IMG/VR virus record: IMGVR_UViG_3300007963_002612
Coordinates: 1 to 29,634 of that record
Origin: a virus
Direction: 5' to 3' (one strand)
DNA: 29,634 nucleotides
Shown here: positions 16,765 through 23,532 of the stretch, piece after piece
How the letters are laid out: each line of letters starts with the position of its first letter
Position numbering within the stretch: the first letter of the stretch is position 1
The notes under the pieces: generated by a model
The model's input: only the letters and a program-made list of their open reading frames with translations
Told to the model about the DNA's origin: nothing
Databases searched by the model: none
Made by a program: the position numbers and the translations under genes

Positions 16765-16776
16765 AAAAGCCGAATA

Positions 16777-16835
16777 CACACCTCCCCCTTTTCTCTCTCT
16801 GAACAAAGTGAAGAGAGATAAAAGGTGGAGGGGTG
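16777..16835 (+). ncRNA. Structured RNA element, copy A
   Basis: A long hairpin right after a stop codon. The upper stem TCTCTCT (16794-16800) pairs with AGAGAGA (16812-16818) around the loop GAACAAAGTGA. Below a C-U mismatch come TTTT/AAAA with CC/GG, then CCTCC (16781-16785) with GGAGG, then CAC with GTG: 21 pairs in all. Copy B at 17918 has the same loop and compensatory changes in the upper stem. Confidence 0.7.
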
Positions 16836-16878
16836 GTCAACCAAATTGCAAACGATTTTCAGGAAAGGAAATCACGAC

Positions 16879-17145
16879 ATGAAAACACAGGTATACACCA
16901 TGAAGCAGGTCAAGGAAGCCCCCGTAGGGTCTGATCTCGAACTGCTCGAACCCGGCAACGCTGGCGAGCTCACAGATGAGCAAGCTGACTGGGTTCGTAG
17001 GCACTTGAAGCGAAGCTTGACGCTCGCTAAGTGGTGGGGATTTAGCAAGAAGCCCCGTAGGGCTAAGCTTGCGATCATGAGGGTAGCCGCAGACGGCGAC
17101 CCGGACGACGTGGCAATCAATCAACAGCTAGTGAAAGGCTCGTAA
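16879..17145 (+). CDS. Hypothetical basic protein (88 aa)
   Basis: Not recognised. ATG 16879 is chosen because AGGAAAGG lies upstream. The N-terminal half is mixed (KTQVYTMKQVKEAP, then an ELLEPGNAGELTDEQADWV helix) and the second half is basic (RRHLKRSLTLAKWWGFSKKP). Two copies of the CCCCGTAGGG motif lie in it, read in different codon frames. It follows structured element A by 43 bases and is followed after one base by the next gene. Confidence 0.6.
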   Translation: MKTQVYTMKQVKEAPVGSDLELLEPGNAGELTDEQADWVRRHLKRSLTLAKWWGFSKKPRRAKLAIMRVAADGDPDDVAINQQLVKGS

Positions 17146-17146
17146 C

Positions 17147-17422
17147 ATGCCCGGTACGATACACGTATTCGCCTTCGTAAAAGGCGACGAGACGCTCCGT
17201 ATGGCATACACCTCTGAGGGTGTCATGAACAAAGACCCTATGGCTCCTATATATGATGGCTGGGAGTACGAAACCGAGTTCGAAATACCTGTGGTGGACA
17301 TAACGTATGACGAAGTGAAAGCCCTCTGGGACAAACAACCTAAGGCGAAGCCTGTCAACTGCTTCTCACCTGTAAACGAGCCATGTGACTGTGGCTCCAC
17401 ATGTAAAGGGTACGGTACATAA
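17147..17422 (+). CDS. Hypothetical protein with C-terminal Cys motif (91 aa)
   Basis: Not recognised. ATG 17147 follows AAAGG inside the end of the previous gene. The body is acidic and beta-like (MPGTIHVFAFVKGDETLRMA, then WEYETEFEIPVVDITYDEV). The last 15 residues hold a CDCGSTC cluster plus one more Cys, which could bind a metal. It is tightly packed with its neighbours: the small membrane protein starts one base after its stop codon. Confidence 0.6.
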   Translation: MPGTIHVFAFVKGDETLRMAYTSEGVMNKDPMAPIYDGWEYETEFEIPVVDITYDEVKALWDKQPKAKPVNCFSPVNEPCDCGSTCKGYGT

Positions 17423-17539
17423 ATGTCAGAACTACGAAGCGAGCTTCGCATGGTCTACATAAGCATCATGGTGCTGCTCATCATGAGTGCTGTCTTCTCG
17501 ATCTCAATCATCTACGCTATAGGGAAGGCGTGCACATGA
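17423..17539 (+). CDS. Small membrane protein (38 aa)
   Basis: A 38-residue frame starting at ATG 17423, directly after the previous stop. A charged N-terminus (MSELRSELR) is followed by one hydrophobic helix (MVYISIMVLLIMSAVFSISI, about residues 10-29) and a short tail with Lys and Cys. This fits a single-pass inner-membrane protein. Its role is unknown; small early membrane proteins of phages can affect superinfection or membrane potential. The ribosome binding site is AAAGGGT within the preceding gene's end. Confidence 0.55.
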   Translation: MSELRSELRMVYISIMVLLIMSAVFSISIIYAIGKACT

Positions 17540-17552
17540 AACATTGAACTAA

Positions 17553-17655
17553 GGGTAAGGGTGTCAGCCCCTACATACGCTCAAGTAATGCGTAGGCTGA
17601 CCCTCACCCACAGGGGCACAAGCTTCCCTTTCCGGCTTGTGTCCCTCTGGGTGGG
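17553..17655 (+). ncRNA. Two mutually exclusive RNA stems (switch-like leader)
   Basis: Stem 1 (17553-17609): GGGT, AGGG and TCAGCC pair with GGCTGA, CCCT and ACCC, 14 pairs with a mismatch and a 2-base bulge. Stem 2 (17603-17655): AGGGGCACAAGC pairs with GCTTGTGTCCCT, extended past one mismatch by CTCACCCA with TGGGTGGG, 20 pairs. Both need the bases 17603-17609, so they cannot form together. The element sits in the 182-base leader of the 64-residue gene. Confidence 0.55.
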
Positions 17656-17721
17656 AGATTCTCACATGAAAACGGGTACGACATATGGGTAAGGGCACTT
17701 ACATAACAGGAAGGAACGTAC

Positions 17722-17916
17722 ATGGAAAAGTTTCTGGTCAGCGATACGATCACGGAGTGGCGTAGCTATCACGTCATGGCAAACTCAGAGAAGGAAGCTA
17801 TGAAGCTAGTCGAAGAATTTGCTACGGACAAACCTACTGATGACATACACCCGGACATATCGTTCGTGGACAGGGGTATCACGGACAGAGATCAGCAAAT
17901 TGAAGTTGACCGCTAA
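17722..17916 (+). CDS. Hypothetical small acidic protein (64 aa)
   Basis: Not recognised. ATG 17722 has AGGAAGG upstream. The sequence begins EKFLVSDTITEWRSYHVMAN, followed by a helix SEKEAMKLVEEFA and an Asp-rich tail. The pattern strand-turn-strand-helix (a Tyr/His-Val strand then an SEKEAMKLVE helix) resembles small phage proteins with a ferredoxin-like half, but this is only a guess. It is flanked by the switch-like leader upstream and element B directly after its stop. Confidence 0.6.
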   Translation: MEKFLVSDTITEWRSYHVMANSEKEAMKLVEEFATDKPTDDIHPDISFVDRGITDRDQQIEVDR

Positions 17917-17917
17917 C

Positions 17918-17978
17918 CCAACCCTCCCCCTTTTCTCCTCTTGAACAAAGTGAAAGAGGATAAAAGGAGGAGGGGTGG
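17918..17978 (+). ncRNA. Structured RNA element, copy B
   Basis: The same design as copy A and likewise placed right after a stop codon. The upper stem TCCTCTT (17936-17942) pairs with AAGAGGA (17954-17960) around the identical 11-base loop GAACAAAGTGA. A C-U mismatch, TTTT/AAAA, CC/GG, a C-A mismatch and CCCTCC with GGAGGG follow. Four pairs differ from copy A with both partners changed. A T6 run follows at 17990-17995. Confidence 0.7.
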
Positions 17979-18033
17979 AGTACCCCAAATTTTTTGGTTC
18001 TCAAAGCCCATTAGCATCGTGAAAGGATACGAC

Positions 18034-18273
18034 ATGGCAACACGGAGTGAACAGCGACTGATTCTCGGACAGGTACTGGGTGTACCTACGAAGGGTGTCG
18101 CACGACATGAGTTGCAAGCGCAGCTTGAAGCTAGCCCCAACGCAGAGGCGTTGCAGGCAGTGGTGAAAAAAATCTCACGTAAGGTCAACGGCTTCAAAGG
18201 CAAGCCTGTGACACGTGTGAACAAAGCAATCGAAGCGGTTGCTAAGCAGGCAGCAGCAGAGGCTGCCGCATAG
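18034..18273 (+). CDS. Hypothetical small basic Ala-rich protein (79 aa)
   Basis: Not recognised. ATG 18034 is chosen because AAAGGA lies just upstream; longer versions of the frame would run back through element B. It is helical and basic, with EQRLILGQVLGVPTKGVARH, then KKISRKVNGFKGKP and an Ala-rich C-terminus (VAKQAAAEAAA). The first half could be a small DNA-binding helical domain. It ends directly before the 390-base hairpin-rich gap. Confidence 0.6.
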   Translation: MATRSEQRLILGQVLGVPTKGVARHELQAQLEASPNAEALQAVVKKISRKVNGFKGKPVTRVNKAIEAVAKQAAAEAAA

Positions 18274-18663
18274 GTTGAGGGTGTATGACATACTCATACA
18301 TCGGAACGCTGCGACGTGGCTCACATATACGCCAAGATTGGTAGTACGAGAGAGCGTCGCCGTTCCACATGTAGCTGCAAGCGCAGCAGGTACTCGAATG
18401 GTTTACCAGTTCAGCGAGAGTGCCGTTTGTAGCTACATGTGGAGCGTGTCGTGTGCATAACGACAGGTTGGCAGAGGAACCACCCGTAGGGGGTACAGAA
18501 TCAAGCAGGTAAATAAGCGCAGCCGCAGTCATGTAGTGCTGCACTTGATTCTCCTAAGGGTGTGGGGACGCCGTGATTCAGTCCTGCGTGCCGACACATC
18601 GGCTCCATAGTCCCTCCCGTAGCTGTCCGGCTACGGGAGAGGGCGCAATACATATATCCGGAC
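18274..18663 (+). ncRNA. 390-base non-coding stretch with at least five hairpins
   Basis: No credible gene. Stems: TGTATGA/TCATACA (18282-18300); GGAACG plus GCGACG with CGTCGC plus CGTTCC (18303-18366); a 19-pair stem from 18365-18383 to 18424-18442 with two G-U pairs; AGAATCAAG/CTTGATTCT (18497-18552) with an inner GCAGC/GCTGC; and CTCCCGTAGC/GCTACGGGAG (18614-18639). One CCCGTAGGG at 18483. No tRNA-type T arm is visible. It could be a structured RNA or a chain of processing sites. Confidence 0.55.
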
Positions 18664-19113
18664 ATGAAAAGGAAGGGATTTATCACAAATCTAAACCCAT
18701 TGGTCATGAACAGGTCGCATCTTCACTCTCAAGGTGGGCGTGCTGGAAAAGCTAGGGCATCAGCATATGCGCTGAGGCATCTAGTCGCACACGTCAAGGG
18801 CAACAACCTCAAAGATGATGTTGTGTGCAAGCTAACCGTGCCTGACTCCACAGCAGCGAATGACGACATGTATGAGATTGACCTAACAGTCTCTGATGTG
18901 ATCATCATGTTAGGCATGCGTGGGCTTCAGAACGAGTTGACATACGCAATCACCGAACTACGGGATCGTGTAGCACGTAACGACATAGACCAAGACGACA
19001 TGAGGCGAGATTTACAGGCTCTCCAATTACAGGTAGACAGGGCGTTTAGCCCAGAGAGAACAGTCTCACCTATTGTGGCTGTACTAGACAAGGAATCAGG
19101 GCTACCTAAGTAG
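18664..19113 (+). CDS. Hypothetical protein (149 aa)
   Basis: Not recognised. The start is uncertain: ATG 18664 has no clear ribosome binding site, and in-frame ATG 18706 is no better. Residues about 15-45 are His/Arg/Ala-rich. A beta-type middle (DVVCKLTVPDSTAANDDMYE) is followed by a helical acid/basic half (ITELRDRVARNDIDQDDMRR). It stands 11 bases before the AAA+ ATPase gene, so it may belong to that group, perhaps as an adaptor; this is inference from position only. Confidence 0.55.
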   Translation: MKRKGFITNLNPLVMNRSHLHSQGGRAGKARASAYALRHLVAHVKGNNLKDDVVCKLTVPDSTAANDDMYEIDLTVSDVIIMLGMRGLQNELTYAITELRDRVARNDIDQDDMRRDLQALQLQVDRAFSPERTVSPIVAVLDKESGLPK

Positions 19114-19124
19114 CCAGAAAGGAT

Positions 19125-20147
19125 ATGTTTGTGGGTATCACAGACAGGGACTTCAAGTCCAAACTAGCAGGGCTTGAGAACGAAGGGCGGTTCTTCAACA
19201 CGCTCGGGCAGGAAGTTGCGTGGGACTTATGTCGCACAGATGGACTGCATCGCTTACTGCTAGGTGGCACAGGGTGGGGCAAGACCTTCGTAGTGCAGAC
19301 GGTTATGAAGATTCTCGGCAAGCCATTCGTTGCGGTGAACGCTCACCCAGGCATGGACATACGAGACTTGGTTGGTCAATGGCGACCTGAGGCTCTTGAG
19401 TCCGGGGGCGTGACGATCAAGTGGCAAGATGGAACTTTTACTGAGGCTGTACGAGAGGGCAAGACCTTCATGTTGGAGGAAGCCACACGTGCACCGCAGG
19501 AGTTCATGTCCCGTATGTACGGTGTCATGGATTCAGCCGGGGCTTACTGGTCGCTGCCTGAGAATGGTGAAACGGCTGTGCCTATCGGTGATGAGTTCTC
19601 GGTGGTGGCTACGGCTAACCCACCCGGCAACGGCTACCTTAGCCAGAACTTAGACAAGGCTTTCCTTCGCAGGTTCAAGTGGATACGTACCATCGATGAG
19701 CCGTTGGCAGATGAGGAAAAGGCTCTTGCTTATGTACTCGGTGACGGCACTGAGGAGCAGAAAGACAGAGCCAAGCGGTTCTACACATGGGTAGACGATG
19801 CCCGTGAAGCAGCAGATACGAACATCAACACTGGTGACTTGACTGCTGCTGCGGAAATGACAATGCGTGGGTTCACACCTATGCAGGCGCTTGAGTACAC
19901 CATCACACCTAAGTATGCGAACGCTTCGGCTTTGCTAACTGGAGGTCGTGCCCACTTCGGGACTCCGGCATCGAACAAGGTAATCGTTGGCAACTCGGCT
20001 ATGTTTCCCAACAATTCAGCTAGTGCTCCGGCACCGGCACCGAAACCTGAGCCTAAGTCAGGTGCGTCGGACATAGCATCGACAATCGCAAGTATGTCAA
20101 CAGAAGACATACTCAAGGCAATCAGCGGTATCAAACCCGCAGGATAA
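19125..20147 (+). CDS. MoxR/CobS-type AAA+ ATPase
   Basis: 340 residues. Walker A is GGTGWGKT (47-54). The Walker B place is FMLEEATRA (about 115-123), with Glu where MoxR proteins usually have Asp. Sensor 1 is VVATANPPGNG (160-170), and an arginine-finger segment KAFLRRFKW follows (178-186). A Pro/Lys linker (PAPAPKPEPK, near 305-315) leads to a short helical tail. MoxR and CobS ATPases work with VWA-domain partners to insert metals or remodel proteins. The partner gene follows at 20277, so a two-component chelatase-like or chaperone-like machine is likely. The ribosome binding site is AAAGGA. CobS homologues are known in marine phages; here the pairing with a VWA protein favours a MoxR-VWA or CobST pair. 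Confidence 0.85.
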   Translation: MFVGITDRDFKSKLAGLENEGRFFNTLGQEVAWDLCRTDGLHRLLLGGTGWGKTFVVQTVMKILGKPFVAVNAHPGMDIRDLVGQWRPEALESGGVTIKWQDGTFTEAVREGKTFMLEEATRAPQEFMSRMYGVMDSAGAYWSLPENGETAVPIGDEFSVVATANPPGNGYLSQNLDKAFLRRFKWIRTIDEPLADEEKALAYVLGDGTEEQKDRAKRFYTWVDDAREAADTNINTGDLTAAAEMTMRGFTPMQALEYTITPKYANASALLTGGRAHFGTPASNKVIVGNSAMFPNNSASAPAPAPKPEPKSGASDIASTIASMSTEDILKAISGIKPAG

Positions 20148-20155
20148 GAGGGCGC

Positions 20156-20293
20156 ATGAGTAGACCAGCTAAGGCACGCAAGAGCAGGGCACGGAAGAAC
20201 CGTGGTTGTATGTTGTGTCAATTCGAGAAGCGTATGAGGGTAGAAAAGCCCAAGTACAGAAAGGTAGTGGAACGATATGCCGCGCAAGCGTAA
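20156..20293 (+). CDS. Small basic CxxC protein (45 aa)
   Basis: A 45-residue frame from ATG 20156, 8 bases after the ATPase gene, overlapping the VWA gene by 17 bases. It is extremely basic (SRPAKARKSRARKNRG), has one CMLC motif and a basic C-terminal helix (KPKYRKVVERYAAQA). It may bind nucleic acid or act as an adaptor for the ATPase-VWA pair. The AAAGG for the VWA gene lies within it, so the two are translationally coupled. Confidence 0.5.
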   Translation: MSRPAKARKSRARKNRGCMLCQFEKRMRVEKPKYRKVVERYAAQA

Positions 20294-21884
20294 GAGCAGA
20301 GACACCCGGTTCTCGGACTACGGTTCGTTCTTCGGTATGTTATCTGGCGGAGGCAGGGCTAAGATCAAGCGTGACGACACACGTGACGCTAGTGACATAG
20401 CAGCAGGGCGTGACATGGAAGGGGATAGGTCAGATGACTTTGACACCCCTGCATATGCTGAGCGTCAGGCACAGGTGTTCCTGCCTAAGCAGTCAAGCTT
20501 TGAAGCCAAGCTGCTTGGTGCAGGGCGAGCAAAGTTCAGTCCACTTGGGGCTACGGATATCCTCAAAGATGTTGCTGGCTCTGACGTAGCTAGCATATGG
20601 GACTCGTTTGAAAATGCTAGGACTGCACACAAGGCTACTGAGCATTACCACAACGACAAGATTATGAAGGAGTTCTACGGGGCGGTGGGAAACAGACCCG
20701 ACCCTATGAGCATGAGCGCAGAGCAAGCTATAACTGGCAGCAACCTGCGAACAGAAATCTTGCGTATGGCAGTAGATGTACCGTCGCCCGGTGCACACCA
20801 TGTCATAAAGAAAATGCGACAGAAGTTCGACAGTCAAGTGCATGCAGCTATGGCTTCAGATGATCAGGAGGAATTGATCAAGCTGTCGGCTGAGATCGCT
20901 GACTACTTGGACATGGAGCGACCTAAGAACTACCGCAAGCCTCCCGGCAAGCAGCCGATAGATGCTGGTGACATCTTAGAGAAGGTCAAAGCGAAAGACG
21001 CTGCCAAGCGTGAGGAAATCAAGGACGCTAAGGCAACCGGCGACGAAGTGCAAGACGGTAATACAGGTAAGTATGCACCCGGTGGCAAGGACGCTGTGAA
21101 GGTTATGGGCAGGAAGCATGAGTTCTCAAGCGTTGAGCATGTTGACTCTGAGCCTATCCAACTCGGCAGCGCAGTGAACATAGTCTTAGATGAGACACGT
21201 GGCTTACGAGATAAGCAGAAAGATAGGTTCAAAGGCGCTCCCGGTCGTGACATATGGCGACTAGGTATGATGGGTGATACCGCTGTGTTTGAGGAGAACA
21301 AGAAGACCCGTGGCAAAGTAGCCATCATGGTAGACATGAGCGGGTCGATGGGTTGTCCTTGTGCAAGCTGTGATGAGCGTCGTGGTCGGGGCTGGCGCAG
21401 CGAGTTTGGGTCATACCGAAACGCTGCTTGGTTAGCATGGCAGTGTGCTGGTGCAATCATGAAAGCGTTCCCTGAGTCAGATGTGTATTCGTACTCATCA
21501 GGCAGGGGTAGCTACTGTGCTGCATCAATCCTAACCAACGCAACAGGACAACAGCCTACCCACGCTTCAGTAGGGCGGTACATGGGAGGCAGCACTCCGA
21601 CATGTACCGGTGCTTTGTTCTTGAAGAACGTGATTACATCAGACATTGGTGCATCAGCAGCCGTGCTTATCACTGACGGATACCCAAACATGAACGACTG
21701 CACAGCAGCGGTGAACAAGGGGTTCATAAGGGACGGTCTGAGGTTTGCTTCGGTTCTAATCGGTCACGACCTGCGAAACATGGACTCTATCTTCCCCTCT
21801 GAGAGCAGTGTCCAGATCAACGATGAAGAAAGTCTGCCTAATTTAGTGCAGACTATGAGGTTTTTGAGTGAGGTACGACAGTAA
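20277..21884 (+). CDS. VWA-domain protein, CobT-like partner of the AAA+ ATPase
   Basis: 535 residues. The N-terminal 340 residues are charged and helical and probably bind the ATPase. The VWA domain starts at about 346: MIDAS motif DMSGS (353-357), threonine of the second motif in GGSTPTCTGAL (T440), and ITDG (D467) as the third. Directly after the MIDAS serines is a cysteine cluster GCPCASC (359-365), unusual for VWA domains and a possible extra metal site. CobT and other VWA partners of MoxR ATPases carry a C-terminal VWA domain in the same way. The gene overlaps the small basic gene and ends before a GTAA-tetraloop hairpin (21892-21905). Confidence 0.85.
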   Translation: MPRKRKSRDTRFSDYGSFFGMLSGGGRAKIKRDDTRDASDIAAGRDMEGDRSDDFDTPAYAERQAQVFLPKQSSFEAKLLGAGRAKFSPLGATDILKDVAGSDVASIWDSFENARTAHKATEHYHNDKIMKEFYGAVGNRPDPMSMSAEQAITGSNLRTEILRMAVDVPSPGAHHVIKKMRQKFDSQVHAAMASDDQEELIKLSAEIADYLDMERPKNYRKPPGKQPIDAGDILEKVKAKDAAKREEIKDAKATGDEVQDGNTGKYAPGGKDAVKVMGRKHEFSSVEHVDSEPIQLGSAVNIVLDETRGLRDKQKDRFKGAPGRDIWRLGMMGDTAVFEENKKTRGKVAIMVDMSGSMGCPCASCDERRGRGWRSEFGSYRNAAWLAWQCAGAIMKAFPESDVYSYSSGRGSYCAASILTNATGQQPTHASVGRYMGGSTPTCTGALFLKNVITSDIGASAAVLITDGYPNMNDCTAAVNKGFIRDGLRFASVLIGHDLRNMDSIFPSESSVQINDEESLPNLVQTMRFLSEVRQ

Positions 21885-21917
21885 CATAATATATGCGTAA
21901 GCATAGAAAGAGCAAGC

Positions 21918-22568
21918 ATGGAAAACACCGAAAAAAATAACGAGCAGCAACCTGATGAGCCGTTCGATCTCTCGTTCCTAGAGGAGAGTCTGAAAGATAT
22001 CCCAGAGTCTCCCTTAGAGGAGGCTGTAAATGCGGGTAGCTTTGGAGGTACTAAGTTTGGGGCAATAGAGATTGACCCTAACCGTCCTCTGGAGGAACAG
22101 ATTGAACTAGCAGCAGAGGCTGCACGTGAAGCAGGGCTGCCTGACGATGTGGTTGAGAAGCTAAAGGAAGCTATCTTCCACAAGATAGGGGCAGCAACCG
22201 GGTTAGTAAATACAGCGTTGAACTTTGCTAAGAGCGCAGCGTTCGCCACTATGATGTCAGGGTCTGAGGAATACACACAGGCACTAGCAATCATAGGGCA
22301 TGAGTATCATAGGAAGATCAACAGCATGTTCGGTACTGCTGATTGGATTCAAGTACCTATATGCCAGTGTGAGCTAACCAACCAACCTGATGTAAGCCAC
22401 CAGCACTCTGCGATCACTCCACCGGGGGCACCAGCAGACTACGACGAGAAGCGCAAGGAGTTTGTTCGTATTACAAAGCAGTTCCAGCGTGAGTGTGCTG
22501 CATTATCTACGTTAGTGTTTGGTATTGGTATTGGAGGTTCTCAATTTGACAACCGAAGCGAAGACTAA
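21918..22568 (+). CDS. Hypothetical acidic protein (216 aa)
   Basis: Not recognised. The first 90 residues are very acidic (NNEQQPDEPFDLSFLEESL, then DPNRPLEEQIELAAEAAREA). Residues 95-135 form helices, possibly including a hydrophobic patch (ALNFAKSAAFATMMSG). A CQC pair near 163 precedes a His-containing stretch. The C-terminal end has a short Gly/Val-rich run (STLVFGIGIGGSQ). It may be a third partner of the ATPase-VWA pair; that rests on adjacency. AAAGAGC lies upstream of ATG 21918. Its end overlaps the next gene by 23 bases. Confidence 0.6.
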   Translation: MENTEKNNEQQPDEPFDLSFLEESLKDIPESPLEEAVNAGSFGGTKFGAIEIDPNRPLEEQIELAAEAAREAGLPDDVVEKLKEAIFHKIGAATGLVNTALNFAKSAAFATMMSGSEEYTQALAIIGHEYHRKINSMFGTADWIQVPICQCELTNQPDVSHQHSAITPPGAPADYDEKRKEFVRITKQFQRECAALSTLVFGIGIGGSQFDNRSED

Positions 22569-22800
22569 GGCGTGTGTGCACCACTTCATGATACCTGAGC
22601 CGGAAGGAGTCAACGAAGTAGTAGGTGTGTGTAAGAAATGTGGTGCAGAGCGGGTACATGAACTTGTAACCCCGTTCAACGTATTCAATAGCTGGCGTGG
22701 TGACCCTAAGAAGTCAGCAGCAGCCAAAGCAAAGCGTGAAGCTGAAAAGCAGAAAGGTTCGAATGGCACAGACAGGAAACATTCTCGCAGTGGCAACTAA
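22546..22800 (+). CDS. Small zinc-ribbon protein (84 aa), TTG start
   Basis: TTG 22546 is chosen because GGAGG lies eight bases upstream, inside the preceding gene; the longer frame would start without a ribosome binding site. The core is a C-x-HH motif followed 18 residues later by CKKC, giving a C/H/C/C zinc site, and then a basic Ala/Lys tail (KKSAAAKAKREAEKQKGS). This layout, with HHF...GVCKKCG, reminds me of small zinc proteins common in phages of Actinobacteria and Chloroflexota. Role unknown; a transcription or translation modulator would fit. The next gene starts inside its 3' end. Confidence 0.6.
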   Translation: MTTEAKTKACVHHFMIPEPEGVNEVVGVCKKCGAERVHELVTPFNVFNSWRGDPKKSAAAKAKREAEKQKGSNGTDRKHSRSGN

Positions 22801-23206
22801 CTGCGGGACTATGGACGATGAGTCCTTAGGGTTACTGTTGCAAGCACTCAAAGAGGGTGCATCAGACTACCGGGGTGCGGTAGCTGCGGTTAGCTATGAG
22901 ATACATAAGCGACTGCTAAAAACAAAGGGCACTCGACTGCCTCACTCAACACTGGACATCAAGAGAGCGGGCTCACCTACCTATGACGTAGGCAAGGTAA
23001 AGGCGCTCACTGAACTGCTGTCCGAACGTGATGCGTCAGAGTTAGTAGTCGAGAAGCACGTACCAGCAAGTAGTAAAACTGTGGTGTCAGGTAGCAAGGC
23101 AAACAACTTACTAAAAGCGTATGGTGTTGAGTCCGAAGTAGGGAAAGCGATCATCGCTGCCCGTATGCCGGAGTCCACATCGTTTACGATTACGGAGAGG
23201 ACATAA
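22763..23206 (+). CDS. Hypothetical protein (147 aa)
   Basis: Not recognised. ATG 22763 is chosen because AAAGG lies just upstream, inside the zinc-ribbon gene. It is mostly helical (DDESLGLLLQALKEGASDYR, later KVKALTELLSERDASELVVE), with a Ser/Lys-rich stretch near 110. The end is coupled to the following gene by TAATG. No motif is visible; the gene context (zinc proteins and replication genes) suggests early nucleic-acid metabolism. Confidence 0.6.
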   Translation: MAQTGNILAVATNCGTMDDESLGLLLQALKEGASDYRGAVAAVSYEIHKRLLKTKGTRLPHSTLDIKRAGSPTYDVGKVKALTELLSERDASELVVEKHVPASSKTVVSGSKANNLLKAYGVESEVGKAIIAARMPESTSFTITERT

Positions 23207-23532
23207 TGCCAAGCTGGTTTATTGACAAGAAGCAGATATGCCCTAGCTGCATGACTGCAATCAGGGCATATTGCTCAACGTGCTACAACGAAGGCAAGTC
23301 TGCTGCTGAAACTTACGCACAGTTTGTGTGGAAAAAGTCAGGCGAAGACGGCGAGCCGGTCATGGTAGACATAATGAGCATGGTAATGGGAAACAATCAG
23401 CCTAAGGTCAGGGTTTCTGACGATGGTCTAAGCGCTGAATTCCTCAACAGTGATGGCGATGTTGTCATGACTGCAACTAATACAGCTACGCAAGTAGCAG
23501 GGGAGCAAGAAAAAGATGAGTCACTCGGATAG
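23206..23532 (+). CDS. Zinc-ribbon protein (108 aa)
   Basis: ATG 23206 shares its A with the TAA of the previous gene. The N-terminal 30 residues hold CPSC and CSTC twelve residues apart, a four-cysteine zinc ribbon (residues 12-30), then an acidic body (SGEDGEPVMVDIMSMVMGN and DGLSAEFLNSDGDVVMT). No function is known to me. The end overlaps the next gene by 17 bases. Zinc-ribbon plus acidic tail could be a replication or transcription accessory protein. Confidence 0.6.
   Translation: MPSWFIDKKQICPSCMTAIRAYCSTCYNEGKSAAETYAQFVWKKSGEDGEPVMVDIMSMVMGNNQPKVRVSDDGLSAEFLNSDGDVVMTATNTATQVAGEQEKDESLG

Larger units (their letters stand above)
14247..18491 (+). repeat. Dispersed strand-fixed motif CCCCGTAGGG (nine sites)
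   Basis: CCCCGTAGGG occurs at 14247, 14275, 14465, 14625, 15335, 16920 and 17053, and the shorter CCCGTAGGG at 15879 and 18483, always in this orientation on the plus strand. It lies in genes of both orientations and in all three codon frames, and once in non-coding DNA. I saw no copy elsewhere in the window. That pattern points to a DNA- or RNA-level signal, not a protein repeat. Confidence 0.75.

Noticed and set aside
18303-18442. Possible tRNA in the hairpin cluster
   Set aside because: No T-arm sequence, no CCA-type acceptor of tRNA length and no cloverleaf could be drawn.
18239-18460. 73-residue frame across the hairpin-rich gap
   Set aside because: It spans two perfect RNA stems, lacks a ribosome binding site and has a composition unlike its neighbours.
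20930-21460. Long minus-strand frames opposite the VWA and ATPase genes
   Set aside because: They mirror strongly supported genes and are Ser/Pro-rich, as expected for antisense shadows.
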